Source: Methylobacterium hispanicum (GTDB lineage Bacteria; Pseudomonadota; Alphaproteobacteria; Rhizobiales; Beijerinckiaceae). From it: 64,000 nt of DNA. Within the stretch, counting starts at the first letter, position 1. Each line of letters starts with the position of its first letter. The stretch lies in contig NZ_BPQO01000007.1 of the NCBI RefSeq assembly GCF_022179285.1, positions 124,001-188,000 of the forward strand, written 5' to 3'. A program made the position numbers and the translations under genes. This document shows, piece by piece, positions 8,860-16,221 of this stretch. The notes under the pieces were generated by a model. That model did no database searches and had not been told where the DNA came from. It saw nothing but the letters and a program-made list of their open reading frames with translations.

Positions 8860-9812
8860 CAAGATGCTTCGCAAACGCGGATCATGTCGCGGACATAGTC
8901 TTGTTCGAACAAGAACGCAGATGCATCATCAAAGTCATCTAATGTGTTTGCGGGGTTGGCTGCATCGATCCAGCGCAGTTCGTTGACCGAAAGGGCCGCT
9001 TTAACCGGAGAGAAAATTTCGGGACAACGATATGTCATCACGACGTGGAGCGCAGGGCGTCGCCTGTTGCCCGACCCTGTTATTATCCCAACAAATGGAT
9101 GAAGTCTATTATTATAACGCGCATCTCTGGCGTGATGGTGTGGCAAGCCAATGCTATAAGTTAGTTCCTCCACTCCGCTCGCTAGTATGCCGAAGAGGCT
9201 ATCGAATAATAAATCTCTATTGTCGGCCGTAACTTCGCTCCCAAAGCCAATGCTGCGGGCTCCATATAGTGGATCGCTTAAGGGGAAAAACGAGCCGCGA
9301 CGGAAAGACAGAACTTCGTCACCTTGATGTACTATAACGAAACTTCGAACGGGTAAAAGATTGTTGTCGCCCTGGACGCGACTGTAATTTTCATATGAAT
9401 ACCGCCCTTCTTGAAGGGCATCTATTATTCGGCTAATCGGAACTGTGACTCCATCGCGCCGGACGTCGCTGAAGATCGCGGCCCTAAACGCCAGGATTCG
9501 CTCTTTCGCCAAGTCCTTCTGACGAGGTCGCGCAGTATAAATATTCTTAAAAACGGGTGGAATTTCCGCATCATAAAGGAACTTGCGCAGAAAGAATTTT
9601 CCCGGCCCGTTTCTGTAAAAAAGACTGTTTTCCTTGTTTCTAGATATATCAACGCTCAGGCGAGCGTGCAAAGTCCTGTCCTGCCGTGGGCCGCGTAAAT
9701 GCCATGGAAAAAGCTCATTAAGGTACGCAGCTTCGATTATAGCTCGCGCCTTCAGAGGCTGTCGCACAGCCACTAGAACCTTTTCGGCTAAGGTCAGGTA
9801 TGCGTCCGCCAC
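8859..9812 (-). CDS. HARE-HTH protein with possible Nudix-like C-terminal domain
   Basis: A 317-residue protein with a GTG start behind a GGGGAGG about 12 bases upstream. Residues 4-75 match the HARE-HTH (winged helix) pattern: LAEKVLVAVRQPLKARAI, a long insertion with HARLSVDI, then FYRNGPGKFFLRKF. This domain occurs in restriction endonucleases, RNA polymerase delta and chromatin proteins. Residues about 150-270 contain SFVIVHQGDEVLSFRRG, ARSIGFGSEVTADNRDLLF and GVEELTYSIGL, which align loosely with the order of a Nudix domain. The Nudix box Arg-Glu is not conserved, so if related it may be inactive. It is the first gene of a two-gene unit with the HEAT-like gene (1-base overlap). Confidence 0.6.
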   Translation of the reverse strand: MADAYLTLAEKVLVAVRQPLKARAIIEAAYLNELFPWHLRGPRQDRTLHARLSVDISRNKENSLFYRNGPGKFFLRKFLYDAEIPPVFKNIYTARPRQKDLAKERILAFRAAIFSDVRRDGVTVPISRIIDALQEGRYSYENYSRVQGDNNLLPVRSFVIVHQGDEVLSFRRGSFFPLSDPLYGARSIGFGSEVTADNRDLLFDSLFGILASGVEELTYSIGLPHHHARDARYNNRLHPFVGIITGSGNRRRPALHVVMTYRCPEIFSPVKAALSVNELRWIDAANPANTLDDFDDASAFLFEQDYVRDMIRVCEAS

Positions 9813-9839
9813 TTGCTCAACGCGCCTCCCCGCCCGCGC

Positions 9840-9867
9840 TTGGTGGGCTACTTCCCTGAGTTATGAT
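9840..9867 (+). promoter_or_regulatory. Putative promoter of the MazG-like gene
   Basis: TTGGTG at 9840-9845 and TATGAT at 9862-9867, spaced by 16 bases, with the extension TATGATATC identical to that upstream of the kinase-like gene at 6668-6676. It lies in the 103-base divergent region between the HARE-HTH gene and the MazG-like gene, 46 bases before the ATG. Confidence 0.4.
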
Positions 9868-9915
9868 ATCAGGTGCAAGAAATCGTAACCAGGGAGCCTT
9901 GCGAAAGGGTTGTTG

Positions 9916-10260
9916 ATGAAGGCGAGAATAGACGATCTATTAACCTTGTTGCGCGAGTTTCGCGACGCGAGGGATTGGGGAAAATTCCATGATACGAAAA
10001 ATCTTGCGCTTTCAATCAGTATAGAAGCTGCTGAGCTTTTGGAGATTTTCCAATGGAGTAAGGACAATGTTGATATAGATGGCGATATGAAGGACAAAAT
10101 CGCCGATGAGGCTGCCGATGTTTTTTTGTATACTTTGATGTTGTTCGACTCATTAGGGCTTGATCCCGCTGCAGAAGCTTACAAGAAGATAAAAATCAAC
10201 GAGGACCGGTTTCCAATCCCTCTTTCGTATGGCAAGCCAAAGCCTGACAAGGAATTATGA
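9916..10260 (+). CDS. MazG-like nucleotide pyrophosphohydrolase
   Basis: A 114-residue all-alpha NTP pyrophosphohydrolase of the RS21-C6/dCTP pyrophosphatase type, expected to cleave (d)NTPs to (d)NMPs plus pyrophosphate. The metal-binding signature is complete: EAAE at 37-40 and EAAD at 65-68, with the subfamily block WGKFHDTKNLALSISIEAAEL before it and IFQW after. The ATG at 9916 has AAAGGG about seven bases upstream; two preceding TTG codons are less likely. It is the last gene of the AT-rich island. Members of this family clean damaged or unusual nucleotides and also occur in phages and mobile islands. Which nucleotide this one prefers cannot be told. Confidence 0.83.
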   Translation: MKARIDDLLTLLREFRDARDWGKFHDTKNLALSISIEAAELLEIFQWSKDNVDIDGDMKDKIADEAADVFLYTLMLFDSLGLDPAAEAYKKIKINEDRFPIPLSYGKPKPDKEL

Positions 10261-10403
10261 CTATGTCCAAGGCTGGCTCAGCCAGGCCTGTGGTCTCCGA
10301 TGCAGTGCACTACGTGGTCTGCAGCAACTCGATTTTGAGCGCTCGGTGCTGCATCGTGTAAGCTGGGTGGCAACCGTCCCGCTTCGCCCTCCCCGAGGCC
10401 CCC

Positions 10404-11090
10404 ATGCGCCGCCCCGCTCTCCTCTGCGCCCTCCCCCTCTGCCTCGCCCTCGCCCCGGCGCGGGCGGACGTGCTGATCCGGATCGACAAGGACACGCAGA
10501 CCATGGCGGTCAGCGTGAACGGGCAGCCGCGCTTCTCCTGGCCGGTCTCGACGGGCAAGGCCGGGTACGACACGCCGAACGGCAGCTACCGGCCGCAGCG
10601 CATGGCCCGCACCCATTTCTCGCGGGAATGGGACGACGCGCCGATGCCCCACTCCATCTTCTTCACCGGCTCCGGCCACGCCATCCACGGCTCCTCGCAC
10701 CTTTCGGCGCTCGGGCGCCCGGCCTCGCACGGCTGCGTCCGCCTCGCGCCGGGCAAGGCCGCCGCCCTGTTCCGGCTGGTGAAGCAGGAGGGGCCGGGCA
10801 ACACCCGCATCGTGGTCCAGGGCGAGGCCGCCCCGCGCGTCGCGAGCCGCGGCGGGGTCCGCACCGCCCGGGGCCGCAACCCCTACGAATCGGACGGGGT
10901 GATGTCGGCCGGGATGCAGATGGGCCGCGGCGCCGACGCGCCCGCCCCCCTGCGCCGCGCCCCGCGGGGCTACGCGGCGCCCGGCCCCTACGGGTACGGG
11001 CAGGGAGACGGCTACGGCTACGGCTACGGCCGGTCGTACGGCTACGCGCCGGCCTATGGCGGGGCGGTCTACCTCTCCGACGGCTACTGA
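10404..11090 (+). CDS. L,D-transpeptidase (YkuD domain), exported
   Basis: A 228-residue exported enzyme that forms 3-3 peptidoglycan cross-links or anchors proteins to the wall. An N-terminal signal peptide (about 21 residues ending PARADV) precedes the YkuD domain, with IHGSSHLSALG and the catalytic block SHGCVRL (His109, Cys111). The last 75 residues are low complexity, with repeated Tyr-Gly (YGYGQGDGYGYGYG), which the catalytic family does not require. Composition returns here to the GC-rich chromosomal type, so this is the first core gene right of the island. Its 3' end overlaps by seven bases the stop of a convergent small gene. A second YkuD gene lies at 12.3-12.8 kb. Confidence 0.88.
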   Translation: MRRPALLCALPLCLALAPARADVLIRIDKDTQTMAVSVNGQPRFSWPVSTGKAGYDTPNGSYRPQRMARTHFSREWDDAPMPHSIFFTGSGHAIHGSSHLSALGRPASHGCVRLAPGKAAALFRLVKQEGPGNTRIVVQGEAAPRVASRGGVRTARGRNPYESDGVMSAGMQMGRGADAPAPLRRAPRGYAAPGPYGYGQGDGYGYGYGRSYGYAPAYGGAVYLSDGY

Positions 11091-11320
11091 GCCCCGTCGG
11101 CGGGCACGGCCGTGAGCTCGGCCTGGAAGCCCGCCAGATAGGCGGTCAGCCGGGCGGCGAGCGCGGCGTCGGCGCACTGCACCCAGAGCGGCGCCGGCAG
11201 GGCCGCCCGGTCGAGCCCGACCAGCAGCCGCTCGGCCATGAGGGCGGCCTCCCGCTCGCGCGAGGCCGCCAGGAGCCGGGTGCCGGCCGGCGTTCCGACC
11301 AGGATCGCGATGCGCGCCAT
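11084..11320 (-). CDS. Hypothetical small protein
   Basis: A 78-residue protein not assigned to any family. The start at 11320 (MARIAILVGTPAGTRLLAAS) gives a compact alpha/beta-looking sequence with alternating hydrophobic and charged residues and no membrane segment or signal peptide. The much longer open frame upstream is Arg/Pro-rich and looks like a shadow of the next gene. It converges on and slightly overlaps the L,D-transpeptidase gene. The absence of an obvious ribosome-binding site lowers confidence. Confidence 0.4.
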   Translation of the reverse strand: MARIAILVGTPAGTRLLAASREREAALMAERLLVGLDRAALPAPLWVQCADAALAARLTAYLAGFQAELTAVPADGAQ

Positions 11321-11492
11321 GCCGGGATAACGGTCGGGGCGGCCCCGGCGTTGCGCAAGACGCGCACGGGCCGCGTGCGGCAAGCTGAACCGTTCCTGTC
11401 CGCCGCCTTCAGGCCTCCTGCATCCGGGCCGGTGCAGTCTGCGGGTGTGGGCGGCCGATCCGGCCGCGCCCCGCACGGACCCGGACCAGGCC

Positions 11493-11855
11493 ATGACGAG
11501 ACTCCCCGCGCTCGCGGCCGCCGCCCTCATCGGCGTCGGCGCCCTCACCTCCACGGCGGCCGAGGCCAGGGGCCGCGGCGGCGCGCTCGCCGCCGGCCTG
11601 ATCGGCGGCCTCGCGGCCGGCGCCCTCATCGGGGCCGCCGCCTCCGCCCACGCCGAGCCGGCCTACGGGTACGGCTACGCGCCGCCCCCGCCGCCGCGCG
11701 CCTACGGCTACGCCCCGGCCTACGATGCCCGCCCGCGCGTGGTCTACGAGGAGCCGGTCTACGAGACCCGCCGGGTCATCGCCTACGAGCGCGTGCCCGT
11801 CGGCTACGCCCCGGTCCGGCGCCGTTGGGACGGTCCCTACGGCGAGCGCTGGTAG
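11493..11855 (+). CDS. Exported Gly/Tyr/Pro-rich hypothetical protein
   Basis: A 120-residue protein starting with a signal peptide (TRLPALAAAALIGVGAL, cleavage near AEA). A glycine-rich helix follows (GLIGGLAAGALIGAAASA, typical of glycine-zipper segments that insert in or coat membranes), then a Tyr/Pro-rich part (YGYGYAPPPPPRAYGYAPAY) ending in RRRWDGPYGERW. Such small surface proteins are common in Methylobacterium but have no defined role. It lies in front of a cupin gene with 78 bases between. Confidence 0.6.
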   Translation: MTRLPALAAAALIGVGALTSTAAEARGRGGALAAGLIGGLAAGALIGAAASAHAEPAYGYGYAPPPPPRAYGYAPAYDARPRVVYEEPVYETRRVIAYERVPVGYAPVRRRWDGPYGERW

Positions 11856-11933
11856 GCCGCGGCCGAACCGTTGGCCGGCCGACGGGAACGGCCGGCCCTT
11901 CGCCCCGTTCTGGTGGACGCGAAGGAGAGCAAC

Positions 11934-12245
11934 ATGACGACAGGCAAGATCGCGAGCGCCCAGGCGCCCGCGGGCGAGGACGGCGAGATCGGCCTCGCCC
12001 GGGGCGAGCGCCTCGCCATGCGGATGTGGCGCGACGAGCCGCCGAACGCCGACAAGCCGACCTCGGTCTCGGCCCACGAGACCGTCGGCTACGTGCTCAA
12101 GGGCCGGGCCGAGCTGGTGCTCGCGGGCGAGACCGTGCGGCTCGAGCCCGGCGATTCCTGGCTGGTGCCGGCCGGCATCGAGCACACCTACCGCATCCTC
12201 GAGACCTTCACGGCCATCGAGGCCACCGCCCCGCCGGCCGCGTAG
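11934..12245 (+). CDS. Cupin-domain protein
   Basis: A 103-residue single-cupin protein. The cupin core can be read as VSAHETVGYVLKGRAEL, LEPGDSWLVPAGIEHTYR and the closing strand ETFTAIEATAPP; the His and Glu positions suit metal binding. A strong ribosome-binding site (GAAGGAGAG) precedes the ATG at 11934, ruling out the longer frame. Small cupins of this kind may bind sugars, metals or small acids, and no substrate can be inferred from context. It faces the second L,D-transpeptidase gene across a perfect 28-base palindrome. Confidence 0.78.
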   Translation: MTTGKIASAQAPAGEDGEIGLARGERLAMRMWRDEPPNADKPTSVSAHETVGYVLKGRAELVLAGETVRLEPGDSWLVPAGIEHTYRILETFTAIEATAPPAA

Positions 12246-12255
12246 AGGCCCGCGC

Positions 12256-12283
12256 TCGCCGCAGGTCGGCCGACCTGCGGCGA
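12256..12283. terminator. Perfect 28-base palindrome between convergent genes, likely bidirectional terminator
   Basis: TCGCCGCAGGTCGG is followed directly by its exact complement, CCGACCTGCGGCGA, midway between the stop of the cupin gene and the stop of the convergent L,D-transpeptidase gene. There is no T-run on either side, so termination would rest on the 14-pair stem alone. Position strongly suggests shared termination. Confidence 0.55.
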
Positions 12284-12291
12284 CGGCGCGC

Positions 12292-12816
12292 TCATCGCAC
12301 CATCGTCACGGTCGCGCCGACCTCGACCCGCTGGTAGAGATCGACCACGTCCTGGTTGTACATGCGGATGCAGCCGTAGGACGCGAAGGTGCCGATCGAG
12401 CTCGGCCGGTTGGTGCCGTGGATCGCGTACTGCCCGCCCGACAGCGTCAGCGCCGCCGCGCCCATCGGGTTGCCGGGCGAGCCCCCCGCGATCAGGTTCG
12501 GCAGGCGCGGGTTGTCGCGCTTCACCTCCGCGGGCGGCGACCAGGCGGGCCGCACGTACTTCCCGTCGATGGCGGTCGTGCCGAACCACTGCTTGCCGGG
12601 CCGGCCCACCGCCACGGGGTAGCGGATCGCCGTGCCGTCGCCGTTGACGAGATAGAGCCGGCGCTCGGACGCGCTCACCACCACCGAGCCGGGCGCCGCC
12701 GCGTACGGGAAGGCCACCATCTCGCGGGCCTCCGCGCGCCCCGTTCCCTGAGCTGCCCCAAGAGCCGCCAGCCCGATGCCGGCGAGCCCCGCCCAAACCC
12801 TCGATCGACCCGCCAT
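12292..12816 (-). CDS. L,D-transpeptidase (ErfK/YbiS/YnhG type)
   Basis: A 174-residue exported YkuD-domain enzyme for peptidoglycan cross-linking. The signal peptide (AGLAGIGLAALGAAQGTG) precedes VVVSASERRLYLVNGDG, the GTTAIDGKYVRPAWSPP segment, GSPGNPMGAAAL and YAIHGTNRPSSIG. The catalytic block is SYGCIRMYNQDV, with Tyr before Gly-Cys where the canonical block has His, a substitution common in alphaproteobacterial members. The ATG at 12816 has GGAGAAGG five bases upstream, so the longer frame is rejected. Confidence 0.88.
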   Translation of the reverse strand: MAGRSRVWAGLAGIGLAALGAAQGTGRAEAREMVAFPYAAAPGSVVVSASERRLYLVNGDGTAIRYPVAVGRPGKQWFGTTAIDGKYVRPAWSPPAEVKRDNPRLPNLIAGGSPGNPMGAAALTLSGGQYAIHGTNRPSSIGTFASYGCIRMYNQDVVDLYQRVEVGATVTMVR

Positions 12817-12977
12817 CGTCCTTCTCCGCCAAGCGTGACCGTGATGCCCGCCGAGTAAGTCGCGGGTTCGCTTTCGCGTTCCGGAAAAAGCTTGGTTGAC
12901 GAGGGGTTTGTGGGGGTCCATCGCGCGGATGGGTAAAAGGCGCGGCGATCCGTTCGCTCAAGGGCGCGGCGTCGCCT

Positions 12978-13613
12978 TCAGCGCTCGGTAAGGTCGAGCG
13001 GCCCGCGCGCCTGCCAGCCGTGGCGGGCGAGTTCCGGGTCGGCGTGCTCCTCCACCGGCCAGCCGAGGCAGAGATAGGCCACGAGGTGCCAGGATGCCGG
13101 CACGTCGAGGAGCGCGGTGACCGCCTCCGGCTCTAGGATCGAGACCCAGCCGACGCCGAGCCCCCGGGCGCGGGCCGCGAGCCAGAGCGTCTGCACCGCG
13201 CCGACGACCGAGTAGCGCAGCATCTCCGGCATGGTCGCCCGGCCGAGCCCGTGGCCGGCTTCCGTGTCCGCGTCGCAGAACACCGCCAGATGCACGGGCG
13301 CCTCGCGCAGGCCCGCGAGCTTCAGGGCCCGGTACCGCGCGGCCCGCTCGGGAGCGTAGCCCAGCGCCGCGTCGCTGTTGCAGCGCGCGAAGCTCGCCGC
13401 GACCCCCGCCCGGCGCCCCGGGTCGGCGACGCGCACGAAGCGCCAGGGCTGGCTGTTGCCGACGGAGGGGCTCAGATGCGCCTCGTCCAGGCAGGCGCGC
13501 AGGGTCGCCTCCGGCACCGGGTCGGTGCGGAAGCGGCGCACGTCGCGCCGCCACGCGAACAGGTCGCGCAGGGATCGGCGGAAGGCCTCGTCGAAGGTGG
13601 GCGGCGCGCTCAT
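12978..13613 (-). CDS. bluB: 5,6-dimethylbenzimidazole synthase (BluB)
   Basis: A 211-residue flavin-destructase of the nitroreductase fold that fragments FMNH2 with oxygen to make the lower ligand of vitamin B12. Family blocks are visible: RRDVRRFRTDPVPE, HLSPSVGNSQPWRFV, the NSDAALGYA segment, RYSVVGAVQTLWLAARARGL and GVGWVSILEP. ATG 13628 would add five residues (MSGRT); neither start has a strong ribosome-binding site. It stands alone, without other cobalamin genes nearby. B12 is needed by the ethylmalonyl-CoA pathway enzymes of methylotrophs, which fits this organism. Confidence 0.85.
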   Translation of the reverse strand: MSAPPTFDEAFRRSLRDLFAWRRDVRRFRTDPVPEATLRACLDEAHLSPSVGNSQPWRFVRVADPGRRAGVAASFARCNSDAALGYAPERAARYRALKLAGLREAPVHLAVFCDADTEAGHGLGRATMPEMLRYSVVGAVQTLWLAARARGLGVGWVSILEPEAVTALLDVPASWHLVAYLCLGWPVEEHADPELARHGWQARGPLDLTER

Positions 13614-13656
13614 CGTCCGGCCGCTCATAGCCGCATCCGCGCCCGGGGCGCAGCCA

Positions 13657-13686
13657 GAAAAAAGGCCGCCCGGGGTGGGGCGGCCT
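13657..13686 (-). terminator. Rho-independent terminator 45 bases upstream of bluB, no gene assigned
   Basis: On the minus strand AGGCCGCCC pairs with GGGCGGCCT around a six-base loop and is followed by a T-run (A-run 13658-13663 on the plus strand). No minus-strand gene ends here: the 375 bases from 13629 to 14003 hold no supportable gene. It could end a small RNA made from about 13700-13990, or be part of a bluB leader. No B12-box (AGYCMGGAGACCTGCC type) was found in that stretch. Confidence 0.5.
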
Positions 13687-14003
13687 GGAGTCCTTGGGTC
13701 TCGAAACCTCTGGAGTGCCGGGGCCGTGGGAGCCGGACGGCGGCCGAGGGCTGGGGAGCTCGGGTTTCGGACGCCGGCCGGGCACGGGCCCGACGAGATT
13801 TCAGGGCCTGTTGTGCTGCCGCAACAAGGCCCGGAAAAGGCGCGATCTGGGCGAAATCGTGGTGCTTCGCGTCTTCCGCGTTGCCCGATCGACACAGGCG
13901 ATCGGCCCGCGGTCCCGGATGGCCCCCTTGCGGCCGGCACGGGCGCCGCCCATCATTCCCGCTCACGAGCCGATTCAGGGAACGGGCGCGGGACGGAGGG
14001 GGA

Positions 14004-14363
14004 ATGAGCGAGCGGACGGTCGACGACGTGACGATGCGGGTGATCCCTTTCCCGAACGCGCCGAGCCCCCCGCAGATCGCCTTCCACCGCGACGAGCTGC
14101 GCACGATCTTCAACCTCTACGGCCGCCGCGTCGCCGAGGGCGAGTGGCGCGACTACGCCCTCGATTTCCGGCGCGACAAGGCGGTGTTCTCGATCTACCG
14201 CCGCGCCTCCGAGATGCCGCTCTACCGCATCGAGAAGGACCCGAAGCTCGCCCGCCGCCAGGGCGCCTACGCGGTGATCGCGGCGAGCGGCCTCGTGCTG
14301 AAGCGCGGCCACGACCTCGCCCGGGTCATCGCCGTGCTGGAGAAGCCGCTCCGGGCCGTCTGA
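14004..14363 (+). CDS. DUF2794 family protein
   Basis: A 119-residue conserved alphaproteobacterial protein of unknown function. It matches DUF2794 across nearly its whole length: FHRDELRTIFNLYGRRVAEG, EWRDYALDF, AVFSIYRRASEMPLYRIEKD and KLARRQGAYAVIAASGL. The ATG at 14004 follows GGAGGGGGA. The fold is alpha/beta without membrane segments. It stands between bluB (divergent) and a DMT-type permease (convergent), with a five-hairpin repeat array directly after its stop. Confidence 0.9.
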   Translation: MSERTVDDVTMRVIPFPNAPSPPQIAFHRDELRTIFNLYGRRVAEGEWRDYALDFRRDKAVFSIYRRASEMPLYRIEKDPKLARRQGAYAVIAASGLVLKRGHDLARVIAVLEKPLRAV

Positions 14364-14377
14364 ACGGTTCGGGGATC

Positions 14378-14510
14378 CCCAAGGGTGTCACACCCTTGGG
14401 CGGGGTCCCGGGGTGGAACCCCGGGTTGGAACCGTCGCCCCGGCGAAGCCGGGGTGACGGTTCCAAATGCAGGGCTCTGCCCTGCACCCGCGAAAGGTCT
14501 CGACCTTTCG
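14378..14510. repeat. Array of five consecutive hairpins
   Basis: Five perfect inverted repeats follow each other almost without gaps: CCCAAGGGTG/CACCCTTGGG (14378-14400), CCCGGGGT/ACCCCGGG (14407-14425), GGAACCGTC...GACGGTTCC enclosing CCCCGGC/GCCGGGG (14428-14464), TGCAGGGC/GCCCTGCA (14468-14486) and CGAAAGGTC/GACCTTTCG (14491-14510). The array fills the gap between the stops of the convergent DUF2794 and permease genes. It may terminate both, but five stems exceed what termination needs and suggest a repetitive extragenic element. Confidence 0.75.
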
Positions 14511-14531
14511 AAACCAGGACCCTGGCGCGTC

Positions 14532-14975
14532 TCAGAATATCGCGACTAGCCCCACGCCCGCGATCATCAGCACGGCGCCCAGGACGCGCCACAGGCTCGC
14601 CGAGTGCTGCGGGAAGCCGATCAGGCCGTAATGGTCGAGCGCGATCGAGGCGCAGACGCCGACCGTCACGATGATGCCGAGGAAGCTCGCCGCGCCGATC
14701 GCCGGCGAGGCGTAGAGCTGGGCCAGGATCAGCAGGACGCTCAGCACGCCGCCGGCCCAGGCCCACCAGGGCACGGCGGCCGCCTGCTCGGCGCTGGGCC
14801 AGACGAGCTTGCCCGTCGCGAGGCCGCCGGCCAGCAGGACCGCCGTGCTGACCAGGAGCGTCACCAGGGCGGCCGTGACCGGCACGCCGAGGGATTTCGC
14901 GAGCGTCGCGTTCTGCCCCGGCTGGATCGCGTTGGCGAGGCCGGCGAGGGCCGTGAGAGCATAGAGGAACCACAT
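14532..14975 (-). CDS. DMT-family permease (DUF606/YdcZ-like)
   Basis: A 147-residue membrane protein with five predicted helices, equal to one half of a drug/metabolite transporter. The family signature near the N terminus is QPGQNATLAKSLG, followed by TALVTLLVSTAVLLAGGL and PWWAWAGGVL. YdcZ/DUF606 proteins are half-size and act as homo- or heterodimers; no partner gene lies next door. Substrate unknown. Confidence 0.8.
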   Translation of the reverse strand: MWFLYALTALAGLANAIQPGQNATLAKSLGVPVTAALVTLLVSTAVLLAGGLATGKLVWPSAEQAAAVPWWAWAGGVLSVLLILAQLYASPAIGAASFLGIIVTVGVCASIALDHYGLIGFPQHSASLWRVLGAVLMIAGVGLVAIF

Positions 14976-15069
14976 GACGGGCCAACCACCGCGCCAGGAT
15001 CGGTTTCCGCACGGAGCCGGCCCTGCGTCGGTTCATCGCTGGCGCGCCGGAGAGCCCGATGGTCGGCCC

Positions 15070-15098
15070 AAAAAAAAGCCCCGGCTCGCGCCGGGGCT
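15070..15098 (-). terminator. Rho-independent terminator after the Bax-inhibitor-1 gene
   Basis: On the minus strand AGCCCCGGC, a four-base loop and GCCGGGGCT are followed by at least seven Ts (A-run 15070-15077 on the plus strand). It lies about 30 bases beyond the stop at 15127, an ideal position. Confidence 0.85.
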
Positions 15099-15126
15099 CT
15101 TCCGATCCGTTCCGGATCCGTCGGGC

Positions 15127-15894
15127 TCAGCGGCGGTCGCCGAGGAGCGAGAGCAGGAACTGGAACATGTTGATGAAGTCGAGGTACAGCGTCAGGGCGC
15201 CGTTCACCGACATCTTGGCCGCGCCCTCGGCATCGACGCCGCTGTAGAGGAACATCTCCTTCAGCTTCTGCGTGTCGTAGGCGGTGAGGCCCGCGAAGAT
15301 CAGCACGCCGAGCACCGAGATCGCGAACTGCAGCGCGCTGGACGCCAGGAAGATGTTGACCAGCGAGGCGATGATCAGACCGATCAGGCCCATGATCAGG
15401 AACGAGCCCATCCCCGAGAGGCTGCGCTTCGTGGTGTAGCCGTAGAGGCTCAGGCCGCCGAAGGTCGCCGCGGTGATGAAGAACACCCGCACCACGCTCG
15501 CGCCCGTGAAGACGAGGAGCAGCGTCGACATCGACGCGCCCATCACGGCCGCGAAGGCGAAGAACATCGTCCGGGCGGACGAGGCCGACATCCGGTCCAT
15601 CCGCATCGAGAAGACGAAGATGAACACGAGGGGGGCGAACATCAGCACCCACTTGAGGGGGGTGTTGTAGAGGGTCTGGCCGAAGGGCGTCAGCGCGAGC
15701 CGGCCCGTCTCGGTCGTCGCGGTCGCGGCCATGTTGAGGCCGAGCGCCACGAGGCCCGAGATCCCGAGGCCGACGACCATGTTGTTGTAGACGCCGAGCA
15801 TGAAGCTGCGCAGGCCCTGGTCGACGTCGACCTGCGTGCCGGCGTATCCCGGCGCCTGGGCGCCGTACCGGAAGGGGCTGTTGTCGAATGCCAT
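15127..15894 (-). CDS. Bax inhibitor-1/YccA family membrane protein
   Basis: A 255-residue polytopic protein with about seven membrane helices, of the family that includes calcium-leak channels in bacteria and eukaryotes. Typical blocks are TLLLVFTGASVVRVFFITAA, FGGLSLYGYTTKRSLSGMG, a helix with LVNIFLASSALQFAISVLGVL, and the C-terminal pore segment with FAGLTAYDTQKLKEM. It starts with MAFDNSPFRYGAQ, common in Rhizobiales homologues, and has its own terminator. Single-gene unit; 327 bases upstream are gene-free. Confidence 0.92.
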   Translation of the reverse strand: MAFDNSPFRYGAQAPGYAGTQVDVDQGLRSFMLGVYNNMVVGLGISGLVALGLNMAATATTETGRLALTPFGQTLYNTPLKWVLMFAPLVFIFVFSMRMDRMSASSARTMFFAFAAVMGASMSTLLLVFTGASVVRVFFITAATFGGLSLYGYTTKRSLSGMGSFLIMGLIGLIIASLVNIFLASSALQFAISVLGVLIFAGLTAYDTQKLKEMFLYSGVDAEGAAKMSVNGALTLYLDFINMFQFLLSLLGDRR

Positions 15895-16221
15895 GGGAGT
15901 TCCCTTGAGGATGCTCTCTCAGCGTGGTGTTCGGACGAGGCCCACGCGGGGACCTCTGGCGCCGGAGAGCGCCTCGCCACCGAATATGTTGCGTCGCGAG
16001 GCGGCACACAAGGCCTCCGCCGAGCTTGCAGGGCCTGTTTTCGAGCCCGGAATCCTTTAATTTTGTTCATGAAATTCGGGATTAAACCGCGCCCGGCGGT
16101 CGTTCTCCGGCATTCGATTCCGGGCTTCCGGCCGGTCTGGAAGCGTGCTCATCCTGGCCGTCCGCAGCGCTGGCGGGCGCTCCGCCGCACGGAGGAGCCG
16201 ACGGGGACCGATGCACCGGCC
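15895..16221 (+). other. Gene-free interval before brnT
   Basis: Nothing supportable as a gene is seen. A short AT-richer patch at 16058-16085 (AATCCTTTAATTTTGTTCAT region) contrasts with the surroundings and could hold promoters for the Bax-inhibitor gene on one side and brnTA on the other, but no clear -35/-10 pair was recognised. Confidence 0.4.

Noticed and set aside
13687..13990. Cobalamin riboswitch upstream of bluB
   Set aside because: The minus strand lacks the B12-box and the other conserved cobalamin-element segments; only a terminator hairpin is present.
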